In this document: positions 54,229 to 64,000 of the stretch, piece after piece | Numbering within the stretch: position 1 is the stretch's first letter | Layout of the letters: every line of letters begins with the position of its first letter | Assembly (NCBI RefSeq): GCF_905220365.1 | Contig: NC_061131.1 | Span: 11,817,318 to 11,881,317, forward strand | DNA: 64,000 bases | Direction: 5' to 3' | DNA from: Vanessa cardui | Lineage: Eukaryota > Arthropoda > Insecta > Lepidoptera > Nymphalidae | Notes under the pieces: generated by a model | Seen by the model: the letters and a program-made list of their open reading frames with translations, nothing else | Databases searched by the model: none | Told to the model about the DNA's origin: nothing | Made by a program: the position numbers and the translations under genes

Positions 54229-55484
54229 TGTTGTATAATCGTAGAGATTTGTTCTGTAATTCAAACAGCTCGATAGAAGACTGGTTCGGTGGGTTATTAT
54301 TAGAAAGTCGTTAATCCAGGCTAGAATCTAGAACTTAAATTAGTGGGAGTAGAGGTCAGAGACCTAAGAATGAAACTCAGTCTCGCAAATAATAATATAT
54401 TATATCATTTAAGCTTTAGAGTGAAAGTTGCTAGAACAATATATAGATAATAATAGGGGTTAGGAGACATTCGTATGATGACATTTAGCTTATCATTTAT
54501 GACATAATATACATGTACAAGCACAGCTTCTTTTAAGCTTATGATTATGTTGATATTACATATTTGTAAATATTTATAATGAATGTGTTCTGTATGGATG
54601 AATTTGTACAAACTGTTCTCTTATGCAAACCTTCAATCCTTATAAAACCTTAGAATTAAGACTACCTTTTACAATATTTATTTTGTGTGGTGTGCAATAT
54701 TCAAAATTCAAATCTGCATATAAACTGGTTCAAACGAGATTTCTTCAAGAGTAGGTATTAAATTTCAAGAGTAGATATCCTTAATCTAGTGCGCATGCGT
54801 TAAGATTTTTTTTTTCTTTTCAATTAGCAATAGACCGACAATAGCCGGACTGGCCGACACCTAACACATTGCTAAGCAACCGAATGATGATAAGAATGAA
54901 CTTGGTGTAATCCACGCCTTTGTAACGAACAATATTTATAATCTTATTAATGTAATTATAAATTGATAAGATATCATTTATTTTTTGTTCTCAATGACTT
55001 TAGCAAGGACTGTATCGGAAATATAACGTGCAACCCGGACACCAAGCAAGGGAAACAGTTTGAAAGGCCATAGAATTGTAGGGCAGAAAGAATATCATTA
55101 ATGCCTGAAAAAACATCCATTAACTAAAAAAAAACAAATTAAGGGTAAGATCTATCTAAGCATTTAATCGGCAAATGCATAAAATTTCCTCTCTTTCGCT
55201 CCGTAAAAGGATCGTTATAAATGAATGTGAAAAATATAGGCCAATGAAAAGGAATTATTGTGTCTCTTGCATTTGGAAGGATGCCAGGAAATAGCAAAAT
55301 AAAACGCTCGATATGCAATCCGATCTGAGGGCACGGGAAATAATTAGACTTGACCTTAACACAATTGCAAGTTGATATTTAAAAAAAGAATTTAAATAAT
55401 ATGGAAATTGTTTTTAAAAATATAGGTATATATACTTTGAGGACAATAAGCACTTATTGTATATAAAAATACAAAGTTATGTTA
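54229..55484. other. intronic DNA without recognised repeats
   Basis: A 1.25-kb stretch unusually free of the families seen elsewhere. 54880-55340 is less AT-rich, with a GATA palindrome (TTGATAAGATATC), so it is a candidate for conserved non-coding sequence; no open frame. Confidence 0.35.
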
Positions 55485-55660
55485 GATAAATACAATTATT
55501 TCAATTAATGTATCCTGCTTGGAAGTCAACAGGTATTAACTCCACGCTTTTTTATCATCTATAAAATCTTGTATTGAAAAATATTCTTTTTCTACCAATG
55601 TATTTTTACAAACGATTTGAATTTACTAAACGGCAAAGTTAAATTGTTAAAAAAAAATAT
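55485..55660 (+). repeat. LR-H 3' part
   Basis: GTATCCTGCTTGGAAGTCAA, CAGGTATTAACTCCACGC and CAATGTATTTTTACAAACG match the LR-H end near 39720-39840. Confidence 0.8.
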
Positions 55661-55787
55661 GAAAATATTTATTGTTAAGAATTATACATTGTTAAGAAAA
55701 GTTAGTTCGTCGGGAAACTTCATAACTACTTTTATCATTCACACTTCATCTGACGGACGTCAAGATAAACGTGAATGTTGATCAAAC

Positions 55788-55973
55788 ATGTCAGAAGGAA
55801 TCGATGCAAAATGTAAACAGAGGTGCCGTCTTTGTGATATCATAAATACGAACGTACATTTTGATTTGGCGAATAATATTATAACCGTGGGATCCCCGAT
55901 AGACGTACAAAAAAATTTTAAAAAAATGTTAAGTCTCGTTCTATTTTCAAATAACTATTTAGGTACTTTTTAA
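55788..55973 (+). CDS. possible ZAD zinc-finger first exon (orphan)
   Basis: A 61-codon frame starts at an ATG in good context (CAAACATG). It reads MSEGIDAKCKQRCRLCDIIN and later FKKMLSLVLFSNNYLG. The CRLC pair near the N-terminus and the LSLxLFSNxYL phrase about 40 residues later resemble the first half of an insect ZAD domain, which normally continues with LPxxICxxC. The frame has a possible weak donor (TTTAG|gtactt) right after that phrase and then stops. The second cysteine pair, C2H2 fingers and a next exon are not visible nearby. It lies inside the presumed long intron of the gene starting at 50673. It may be an exon of a nested gene, a pseudogene fragment, or chance. Confidence 0.35.
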   Translation: MSEGIDAKCKQRCRLCDIINTNVHFDLANNIITVGSPIDVQKNFKKMLSLVLFSNNYLGTF

Positions 55974-56079
55974 TAACGTCAGACGCGAGAATACTTTTTT
56001 TTTGTTTGCTTGGTAAAAGTCTTTTTCCTACAGCCTAAATATCGATTTTAATTGATTTCGTGACTTTCATGCAGGATGT

Positions 56080-56255
56080 ATTAACTAACATGACTTTGTA
56101 TTTTTTATTTATGTTGAAAAAGAGTAACGTCTTTTGCCGGTTCTTTTCGGTAGAATCTACTTTCCGAACCGGTGATAGCTTCACTTAATTGTTAATTGAC
56201 GATTCAAAAGTGCTCGTAAAAGCCCAATTGAATAAAATTTATTTTGATTTTTCAA
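56080..56255 (-). repeat. LR-H repeat, inverted
   Basis: TTTTGCCGGTTCTTTTCGGT, CTACTTTCCGAACCGGTGAT, TGACGATTCAAAAGTGCTCG and CCCAATTGAATAAAATTTA are reversed LR-H blocks. Confidence 0.8.
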
Positions 56256-56604
56256 TCAATACTTATAATTTAATAAATAGATTATTCTCTGGTTAAATCA
56301 ATCTTAATATTCAATTATATTAATAATTTATCAGCGGACAAATGACTATATCAATTATCCTAGCAAGTCTATATAACATCGGATGATATCTTAGTATCAT
56401 GATTTTCAAATAATCAAATGCAGATAACACGATATACTGAAATCAAATTGAAATTAATCGATATCTATTTGAACACATATCTTATCTGCTGCAATAATTA
56501 AATAATTGATTTAGTACAATTGAAAAAATATACCACAAGTGGTATGACTTTGGGAAATAAGCGATGAACCTTATTATTTTAAACATCTATTATTTATTTA
56601 ATTC

Positions 56605-56665
56605 TCCTCAAAATGGAAGAGATCTTAGTCCAGCCGTAAGACATTTAACGGCTGTTAATTTTATT
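56605..56665 (+). repeat. LR-B tail scrap
   Basis: CTCCTCAAAATGGAAGAGAT, CTTAGTCCAGCCGTAAGAC resembles the LR-B end. Confidence 0.45.
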
Positions 56666-56824
56666 TTCAGATATTTGAGCTATATATTTGAATATCTTTG
56701 CTATGCAAGAAAGCTGCTTTAGACAAAGAGACTTTAAAAATAAATTATTTATATAATATCACACTTATGAATTGAATACTGAGTTATAAGTATGAATGAC
56801 AAAAAATAAATCGCAAAACTCGAA

Positions 56825-57020
56825 ATCATCAGCAGCTCATGTCTGTCCACTGCTGGACATTGGCCTCTCCAAATACACGCTACTGTGGTCTTTCTTCGGC
56901 AACTTGCATCCAGCTCCTGCCTGCCGTTTTGCGTAAATCGTCACTCCACCGTGCCTGAGGACGTCCGACACTACGTTTGCCGAGACGCGATCTTCATTCT
57001 GGAACACGTTTTCCTCGAAA
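56825..57020 (+). repeat. LR-G repeat (non-LTR 3' end)
   Basis: ATGTCTGTCCACTGCTGGAC, GGCCTCTCCAAATACACGC, GCATCCAGCTCCTGCCTGC, CGTGCCTGAGGACGTCCGAC and CGAGACGCGATCTTC. Confidence 0.8.
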
Positions 57021-57689
57021 CTCGAAATATAAATCTCATACTATTATCTATACTCTATCTCTAAATATAACAGATTAATTAATACGACTACTGACAAGGA
57101 CTAGACATTGTATTATATATTCACATTCTTACAAATAAACGTAAGTCAGCAGTTGCATCCAATACCTTGTCTTCTTCCCGCAAATGTCAAATTACTGATG
57201 ATAAAATGAGAAGAATTGTCGTCGTTTTCACCCGCAGTACTGCGTATATTAATCGCTGTTTGTTTATTATGTAAACATATGATAATACTGAGTAGAATAA
57301 AACCTCTGTTTGCTTTGTAATTAAAACGTTTGCTGCTCCCATATGTCGTAACAGCGCCAATTGTTATCAGATGGAATAAAGTCGACCTCTTAGTTCAGTA
57401 GCACGTTGTGATAACATTTTAGACGTCAATTATTATTATATAATCTATTAATATCGACTAATATGTAATGTTGATTAGAAGCATTGTTACTTCTGACACG
57501 TTTTTCTCTAGTCTTCTCAGGGTAGGTTTCCAAATTTAAATCCATAATAAGTTGTACACTGTTCGGGTGTTCTTAATTAAAGAGGTATTCATACTAACTT
57601 CCAAACTGAGAGCTTCTTGACAAAAACAGTTTTTCGTGTAAAACCCGGACCTTGAGCCCAATTAATTTACATTTATGTAAACTAACCAC
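57021..57689. other. intronic DNA, nothing recognised
   Basis: No exon or repeat family recognised. Confidence 0.4.
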
Positions 57690-57835
57690 TTATATAGGCA
57701 GTTTATTGAATATCAGTTACTCTAGCGCCAAAAGTTTGATTGAAGGGCGATTGAGCCAGCACAATTAGAAGTGCTATGGACCACTAATCTTAGGGTAATT
57801 TGCAGCTAGTATTGCCCGAATAAGATTCTACGTGA
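57690..57835 (+). repeat. LR-A repeat, decayed
   Basis: GTTTGATTGAAGGGCGATTG, AGCCAGCACAATTAGAAG and ACCACTAATCTTAGGG follow LR-A order. Confidence 0.45.
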
Positions 57836-58064
57836 AATGGAAATTGTAAAAATAATGTCAAAGAAAATCTGTTTTAAGCCAAAATTGGGAGTAATTCGAT
57901 TATATAAACCACTAAATTCAATTTAGTTCAAACAGAAGTGTAGTAATATCTGAAGCCACCGCAAAATCCAATCAATTTTCAGATATAACTACATAGACCG
58001 TATCTGTACGTAAAATAATTATGGGAAGTGTACAGAACATGGAAGAAATTGATACATAAATACT

Positions 58065-58245
58065 TAGTATGTCCGTCTCGGCAAACGTAGTGTACATCCT
58101 CGGGCACGGTGGAGTGACGATTTACGCAAGACGGCTGGCAGGAGCTGGATGCGAGTAGCCCAAGAACGATCACAGTTGCGTGCAGTTGGAGAGGCTTATG
58201 TCCAGCAGTGGACGAAAACGGGCTGATTGATTGATGCCCGTTCGA
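58065..58245 (-). repeat. LR-G repeat, inverted
   Basis: GTCCGTCTCGGCAAACGTAG, CGGGCACGGTGGAGTGACGA, GCAGGAGCTGGATGCGAGT and GTCCAGCAGTGGACGAAAAC, the reverse of the copy at 56825-57020. Confidence 0.85.
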
Positions 58246-58553
58246 ATGTTATACGAATTACCATTGTAAATTTTAGGATCCCTATTTCCGTAAATCATGG
58301 TATAACTTTGATATTTTATGAGTTCAGTCGTAGGTGCAAAGATATATCGTCAATTCCATAAATCAAATTGAGGGAATTTTACGCAACATCAAATTGTATC
58401 ACTCATAGAAATACTTTAAATTTGAAAGTGTGATTGAATTTATGCTCCAACGCTCTCCATCGCATCATTCAATTTCATAATCGTTCGACTGTATAATCTC
58501 AAGAATAACAATAATGATTATAATAACTAATTTAGAAGATTTCAACATATCTG

Positions 58554-58840
58554 AGAGCCGAGATGGCCCAGTAGTTAGAACGCATGCATCTTAACCGATG
58601 ATTGCATATTCAAGTACAGGCAAGCACCGCTGTAATTCATCTCGTGCCTGGCGGTCAAGGAAAACATCGTGAAGAAACCTGTGATTAATTTTATAGAAAT
58701 TCTGTCACATGTGTATTCCACCAACTCGCATTAGAACAACGTGGTAGAATGTCTTCCAAACCTTCTCCTCAAAGGGAGAGCGGGCCTTAGCCCAGCTGTG
58801 GGAAAATAACAGGCTATTGTTGTTGTTGTTGTTGTTTGTT
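58554..58840 (+). repeat. LR-B tRNA-derived SINE with (TTG)n tail
   Basis: GAGCCGAGATGGCCCAGTAG head, a mutated B box, GCGGTCAAGGAAAACATCGT and CCCAGCTGTGGGAAAATAAC, ending in a TTG-repeat tail instead of TTTAC. Confidence 0.9.
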
Positions 58841-59474
58841 CAACAAATATGTACTGACTGAAACAGAAATGGTGAGATGACTTATATTTTCGAAACGTAG
58901 AATAAACTAAATGTATAATAGCACAAGCCGGGCTCGATAGCATCTGAGTTATTGAAAAACCTGCTTCGGCGATGCCCTCTGAACCCTTTTGTTACGGCAC
59001 AAAGTTATTTCCGCGTGCGCAAAACAAGCCAAACAAACCCGTGCAACGGAAAGTTTACGTTTACAAACTACAAATATTTATTTCATACTAGTTTCAAGTC
59101 GCGGATTTGTCCAGCTGTGAGGTGACAAGACCTAGGTAGTCCATACCATTTGTCAAGAGTAAGAAATATCTAACATTTCATGATGAACGGGATATTTTTG
59201 CATTTATAATATTAGATGGAATATAACTCCTTATAAATTGAGGATGAATTTAAAATACACTTACACGTTACTTAGGCTTATTTATAAAATCAATGACTAG
59301 AATGTTTTATTAATTTTCAATAATCCTTTCTTAATGATTAACTACTTCCTGTGCACAATTGTAGACTTCAAAACCTACCGCTCTAGGCCTAGTACTTTAT
59401 ATAAGTCAGTCATTGATTAGAATTTAATGAAATCTATAATTATATCAGTAGTTATTTCAATACTCTTATTGATT
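58841..59474. other. intronic DNA, nothing recognised
   Basis: 58920-59160 is less AT-rich, without an open frame or known repeat. Confidence 0.35.
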
Positions 59475-59790
59475 ATCAATACATATTGTAAAACAAAGCC
59501 GGTTACCGATGTCTGTCCCTATGTATGCTTACATCTTTAAAATTACGCAACACATTTTTATGTTTTGTTTTTTTTCTAACATGAAGGCTTAAATTACAAA
59601 TGGCTGGCTGAAACTTACTGATATATTAAAAATAAAGTAATACAGTACTGTACAGTCAGTACACTTTAAAAAGGTCATCGAAAAAGTCCGGGATGGTAAA
59701 CATCTATCTCTTAGGGATAATAATTATTCTGTAGTATATTTAGAATCAGCATTGTACCCGTGCTAAGCTGGGGCGGGTTGCTAGTTGATA
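59475..59790 (-). repeat. LR-D repeat, inverted, with an insertion or divergence
   Basis: ACATATTGTAAAACAAAGCC, GTCTGTCCCTATGTATGCTT, CATTGTACCCGTGCTAAGCT and GGGGCGGGTTGCTAGTTGA; the middle is highly diverged. Confidence 0.75.
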
Positions 59791-59859
59791 ATACTTCGTC
59801 TAATAATATCTTTAAATACACAATAACTCAATTAAAATAGTAATTAAAATTGATATTTA

Positions 59860-60118
59860 TATTCTACCGCTAAACAAAAGTACCCAGTATTGTTGTGTTC
59901 CGGTTTGAAGTGAGCCAGTGTAACTACAGGCACAAGGGACATAGCATCTTAGTTCACAAGGTTGGTGGCGTATTGACGATGTAAGGAATAGTTAATATTT
60001 CTTGTAAGAAGAAAAGAAATGTCACCATCACCCATAGACAATGACGCTGTAGCGTGGTGATGGTGACCACTTACCATCAGGTGGCCCATATGCTTGTCCG
60101 CAAAACTATTCCATAAAA
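59860..60118 (+). repeat. LR-A repeat with internal micro-inversion
   Basis: LR-A order is normal up to GGAATAGTTAATATTTCTTG. At about 60020-60051 the block that should read CAGCGTCATTGTCTATGGG appears as its reverse complement (CCCATAGACAATGACGCTG), after which GTGATGGTGACCACTTACC resumes in the normal orientation. Confidence 0.9.
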
Positions 60119-60499
60119 AACATAATTAAAATGGTATTACTATACATGTAATATTATACAACAGTGACGTTTCTAAAAACAATTATTTTCGAACAAGCGA
60201 TTACAATTTACGACGTGATATTACAAAGCATGGACATTCTCACGTGTCGTTTTCCCAAATTAATAACAACGTTATCTTTGAATTCGTAAGCGTTATTGTT
60301 GTGTACGAGGTGTGGATAGAGATTAAGACTTTATTTGATAATATCGTACAAAAGCATTCGCGTTGTAAGATAAATTAAATGTAAACTAAGAGTTCGGAGT
60401 CCAACTGCCAACGAAATCAGTAGCCTATCTTTTTCAACAATCAAATTAAACAATTATTTATATAAAACCTTCATACTAGTTTTTTGGATAATCTGTATT
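60119..60499. other. intronic DNA, nothing recognised
   Basis: No exon or repeat family recognised. Confidence 0.4.
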
Positions 60500-60770
60500 G
60501 TCATTATCATTATCATCATTACATATTATAAAACAAAGTCGCTTACCGCCGTCTTTCCCTATGTATAGATCTTTAAAGTTACGTAATAGATTTTTTTAAT
60601 AGATAGAGTGATTTGAGAGGAAGGTTTTCGTATATAATACATAACAAATATAGTAAAGTATTATATAACAATTTTAGAAGTTTCTGATGTGATGTCATGA
60701 ATAAACAAAATTATATACTATATTTAGTGTCAGTATTGTACCCGTTCGAATTTGGGCGGGTCGCTAGTAT
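60500..60770 (-). repeat. LR-D repeat, inverted
   Basis: CATTACATATTATAAAACAA, AGTCGCTTACCGCCGTC, CAGTATTGTACCCGTTCG and TTGGGCGGGTCGCTAGT. Confidence 0.85.
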
Positions 60771-61129
60771 TTTATAAAACCCAAGGCACACTAGTAGAAA
60801 TATGTTTAGATCAAAGTGTTTTAAACATTAAAATCAAATTTGATAGTACTTGTTACGATACGAAAGAAAGAGACAACAATATAACAATGCGTAATTTTTC
60901 ATCTTTCAACGTGTATATTATGATAATGACGGCCGCAACTTAGTTGTAGTAAATAATTATGCTTTGTACAATTTATCCGGTCAATGACCCTTTCACGCAA
61001 TGTGGAATATCAAAGAACCGTTTTTAATATTTTAATCTGTTTAATTATTTTATGACTGCGATAAAATTCGAGTTAACTCATTTTTATAGTCAATTAATCA
61101 AGTCAAATAATACTACAAAATACGTTAAG

Positions 61130-61315
61130 TCAACACATTAGAAACTTCTAAATTTATCATTATTTATTAACTATATTGGCTATGCAAAATATATATTTAA
61201 CAAATGCTATACAAAAACCTTTCCCTCGATTCAATTTATTTGTAATTAATTTAAAAGTCTAAGCATATGCATACAGAAGGACAGACAAAGGTAAGCGACT
61301 ATGTTTTACTATGTA
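61130..61315 (+). repeat. LR-D repeat, 5' truncated, diverged
   Basis: GAAACTTCTAAATTTATCAT, CAAAAACCTTTCCCTCGATT and GGTAAGCGACTATGTTTTAC in forward LR-D order. Confidence 0.65.
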
Positions 61316-61469
61316 TGGAATAAAGAAGATAATTTGCTTAATAGGTACAAGTACAAGTAAGTTAAGATCTATGTATTTTCGTGTACTCAGTACGAGCGAT
61401 AATCTACTTTACTTATTGAGAATGGCATATTGCGTCGCAATGATTTGATGTTTAGATTCGAAAGGTACT

Positions 61470-61540
61470 AAGAGCTTAAGACTTGATAAAGGAATGAATT
61501 TGGAAACTGACGAAGGTTTTCTGACTCTGACTGTACAAAG
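61470..61540 (-). repeat. short repeat shared with 3893-3960
   Basis: TTAAGACTTGATAAAGGAAT and GAAACTGACGAAGGTTTTC, reverse of the block near 3900. Confidence 0.65.
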
Positions 61541-61984
61541 TGAAGGATTTTCTTTATTTATAAGGTCACCAGACATTTGCTTTTCTTGGAGATTTATAAA
61601 CGCATCCGTTGACTACGGTCCTTGTTATTATAAGCTTTAGAACATTTAATTCTTAATATTGACTGAAGATTTTAATAATGTTTACGAAAATATTCTCGAA
61701 CTTAAGTTATATACAAACGACATCTATTAGTGGAACGGGAAACTACTATTATATAATATCGCAAAGCAGTTATATAATATTAAAGTTGCAGCTTAATAGT
61801 TTCATGTAACAAACCTCTAGCGACCTCTATCGCCGAGTGGACTTACTACACACATAGAGTACGTGCGACACTGCTTTGTGATTTGAATAACTTTCCTTAT
61901 GTGAAAAATATCTCATACAAGTCCCGCGCCACCTATTATAATTTTATTGTACTATCAAGAATTTTAAAACATTATACAAAAGTA
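61541..61984. other. intronic DNA; LR-C-like scrap near 61822
   Basis: AGCGACCTCTATCGCCGAGT resembles an LR-C head but has no body after it. Nothing else recognised. Confidence 0.3.
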
Positions 61985-62178
61985 GCTCAGCGGTGAAGGA
62001 AAACACCGTGAGGTCTCACCTGCATGTGACAAATTTCATATAAATTCTGCCACATGTGTATTCCACCAACCCGCATTGGAACAGAGAGGTGGAATATGTT
62101 CCAAACCTTCTTCAAAGTGAGAGGAGGCCTTTAGCCCAGCAGTAGGAATTAACAGGCTGTTGTTGTTGTTATTTGTTG
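61985..62178 (+). repeat. LR-B SINE, 3' half, (TTG)n tail
   Basis: GCTCAGCGGTGAAGGAAAAC, CCTGCATGTGACAAATTTC, CCGCATTGGAACAGAGAGG and GCCCAGCAGTAGGAATTAAC, then TTGTTGTTGTT. Confidence 0.88.
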
Positions 62179-62759
62179 TATACAAAAGCAGCTTAATAAA
62201 TGAATACATTTTAATAAGACTTGAATAAATATCCAACGTGTGATAGCCCCCTTTTCTTAAAGAGGTTGGGACTGGGAGCTCTACAATCACACTGTACTGA
62301 CTCGTTCCGTTATTTATGGTGCGGATACACGGATGTACCTCACGTCATTCATCATTAATTGATATTTGCTTTATCAGGAGGCTTCCCTTGACGAGATGAA
62401 TTATAAATACATATCAAACAAATGCAAACTGGGAAATGTTTTACGTGTTAATCATCTAGGCTGACGTTACAACTTTTCATTTTATTACTAAACACTCGGG
62501 TTTTGTATCTTTTCAATCTAATAGTACAATGGTCGTCTAATTAAATATACGATCTCATTAAAGATTCAATATTTTATTATATTGAATGTTGGTTTATTTT
62601 TATTACGCGCTTATCCTTCATCGACATTTTTAACCTTTTTTATTTCAAGTCCTGCTAGGGGTTATAATGCAATTTGTTCTTAGATATTATTGCATTTGTC
62701 CCTATATTTTTACAAATTGGTATATTGTTTATCTTTTGCTACATAAAGGATTTTTATTT
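62179..62759. other. intronic DNA, nothing recognised
   Basis: No exon or repeat family recognised. Confidence 0.4.
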
Positions 62760-63012
62760 GGTACATCATCACGTTTAACATTCTTCCACCAAACAGCATT
62801 GACTAAGATAGTGTAACTACAGGTACAATCCATTACTCAAAACGATTCCTATGTATGAAGAAAGGTTTCTCAATTAAGTATTCTCATCTGAGTATAAGCA
62901 TTGCCAATATAAAAACTAGAAATATTTCTCAGTACTCATATCTATTGGGAGTGATGACCATTAATCGTCAGGAATCACATTACTTTTACCAGTCCGCCAG
63001 CCTATAAAATAA
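62760..63012 (+). repeat. LR-A repeat, decayed
   Basis: CCACCAAACAGCATTGACTA, AGATAGTGTAACTACAGGTA and CAGTCCGCCAGCCTATAAAA follow LR-A order. Confidence 0.6.
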
Positions 63013-64000
63013 ATGAAAACAAAAACACAAATAATGTAGATAATTTATTTTTACTTGATACGTTTTGTCATTGAATAATAATAATAATTTATAATGCATG
63101 AAAAAAATCGAATATAACTTATTGAAATATACAAATTTTAAAAATAAAATAAATAGGTACAAACGCAATTGCGTACAATGTTATTAATACAATATATATA
63201 TTATTAATTTTCTTAACAGTTCTAGTGTGATAATAAATGTAAATAACATAACGTAATCTATTTATAATAGCCTAGTAATCGCATTCAGAGACCTTCATAT
63301 AGTGTCGTTGCTGTTTAGTATAGATGTCTTCAATTTTCCTCTCTGAGATAATGGTTTATTGACGTCGCTTAATGATAGTTACTGCAAAACCATTTAACTT
63401 TTTAATCATTGATTTGACATTTGTCATAAAATTATATTTCAATGCCTTTGACAATTAATTGCCGTGTTTTATTCAAATGAAGATGTTTTTTTTATGTCAG
63501 TCTTTTTCATTATTAAGTATATTTTATGTGGCTTTCTGAATGCGACAGACTGTAAAAATTAAATAACATAGATCAGATAACGCAGCTAAACGAAGTGCTT
63601 CCCTTGGGATATAAATATTATAAGGGCCTCATTACTCATAGCCTTCCGTCAATATAAAAAAAAATCGAAGACTAATTTTGAACACAAAACTATGATTTTT
63701 TTTAATACTAAAAAAAGAAAATTATTTTTTCTTCTTAAATATTTGACCCAAAACAGACTGGCAATACTTGCCACAGATACAAAATCATAATAAATTAAAT
63801 ATATCCGCACTTGTATTGGATACGTTGCTTCCGTAAAATTAAAACATAAGCAATATTAATTCACAAACATTGCAATATATAACTTTAAAACCAAGGAATA
63901 TACTCCAGCTGTGTTAATAAATGTCAGTTAAAATTTGTTTTAAAATAAATCGCGTTTGTAAATTGCGTTAAATTTATTGCAAAAACACAAACGATTGTAA
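63013..64000. other. AT-rich DNA to the window edge
   Basis: About 1 kb without recognised exon or repeat; presumed continuation of the long first intron of the gene starting at 50673. Confidence 0.35.

Noticed and set aside
1..64000. Prokaryotic-type systems (CRISPR arrays, operons, phage genes)
   Set aside because: Repeats here are dispersed transposon families, introns are GT-AG and the genes are eukaryotic; no regularly spaced repeat-spacer array was seen.

Overview
The window is AT-rich eukaryotic nuclear DNA. Spliced genes with GT-AG introns, and dense interspersed repeats of types I associate with butterflies and moths (two tRNA-derived SINE-like families, mariner, hAT-type MITEs, LINE 3' ends), point to a lepidopteran. 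The species cannot be named from the sequence alone.

Genes, all on the + strand: (1) a complete ten-exon sorting nexin 4 gene (SNX4, 419 aa, PX then BAR domain) at 28704-36243; (2) a two-exon gene at 47270-50034 for a 112-residue single-pass membrane protein with an acidic tail, which I do not recognise; (3) the first coding exon (50673-50743) of a gene whose remaining exons lie beyond the right edge, with a TATA-box promoter. Weaker coding candidates are an ORF cluster at 36690-37292 just 3' of SNX4, and a possible orphan ZAD zinc-finger first exon at 55788-55973.

Layout: 1-28.7 kb is intergenic and repeat-rich. It holds a non-LTR remnant (about 0.6-1.25 kb), a complete foldback-ended element (6.3-8.0 kb), a dead mariner with two nested insertions (11.15-13.35 kb) and a hAT-type MITE (19.6 kb). 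28.7-36.6 kb is SNX4, whose introns carry SINEs and a 516-bp inverted-repeat MITE. 36.7-47.2 kb is intergenic, with a hAT MITE flanked by a perfect 8-bp duplication (37.86 kb), two more foldback elements (38.5 and 41.1 kb) and LINE debris. 47.3-50.1 kb is the small membrane-protein gene. From 50.3 kb to the end is the promoter, first exon and a >13-kb first intron of the last gene, again rich in repeats.

Repeat names used below are local labels. LR-A: about 290 bp, A-rich 3' end, core ACAGGCACAAGGGACATAA. LR-B: tRNA-derived SINE with GGGTTCAAACCC B box, about 310 bp. LR-C: second tRNA-derived SINE with GGGTTCGATTCC, about 240 bp. LR-D: about 260-300 bp, ends GGGCGGGTCGCTAGT. LR-E: LINE-like tail with CGGTCCAGCCGTTCC and a GACA run. 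LR-F: the CTGTCTGTCTG repeat. LR-G: the (ATC)n CAGCCCGT repeat. LR-H: the AACTTTATTCAAGTAGGC repeat. FB: foldback-ended element of about 1.72 kb.

The most noteworthy structures are the FB family (four copies in different states, one splitting a mariner transposase), three hAT-like MITEs with recognisable 8-bp target duplications, a 67-nt perfect alternating pyrimidine-purine run next to SNX4 exon 8 with two in-frame splice acceptors, and the orphan ZAD-like exon. All boundaries were set by eye and approximate repeat edges are uncertain by about 10-30 bases.
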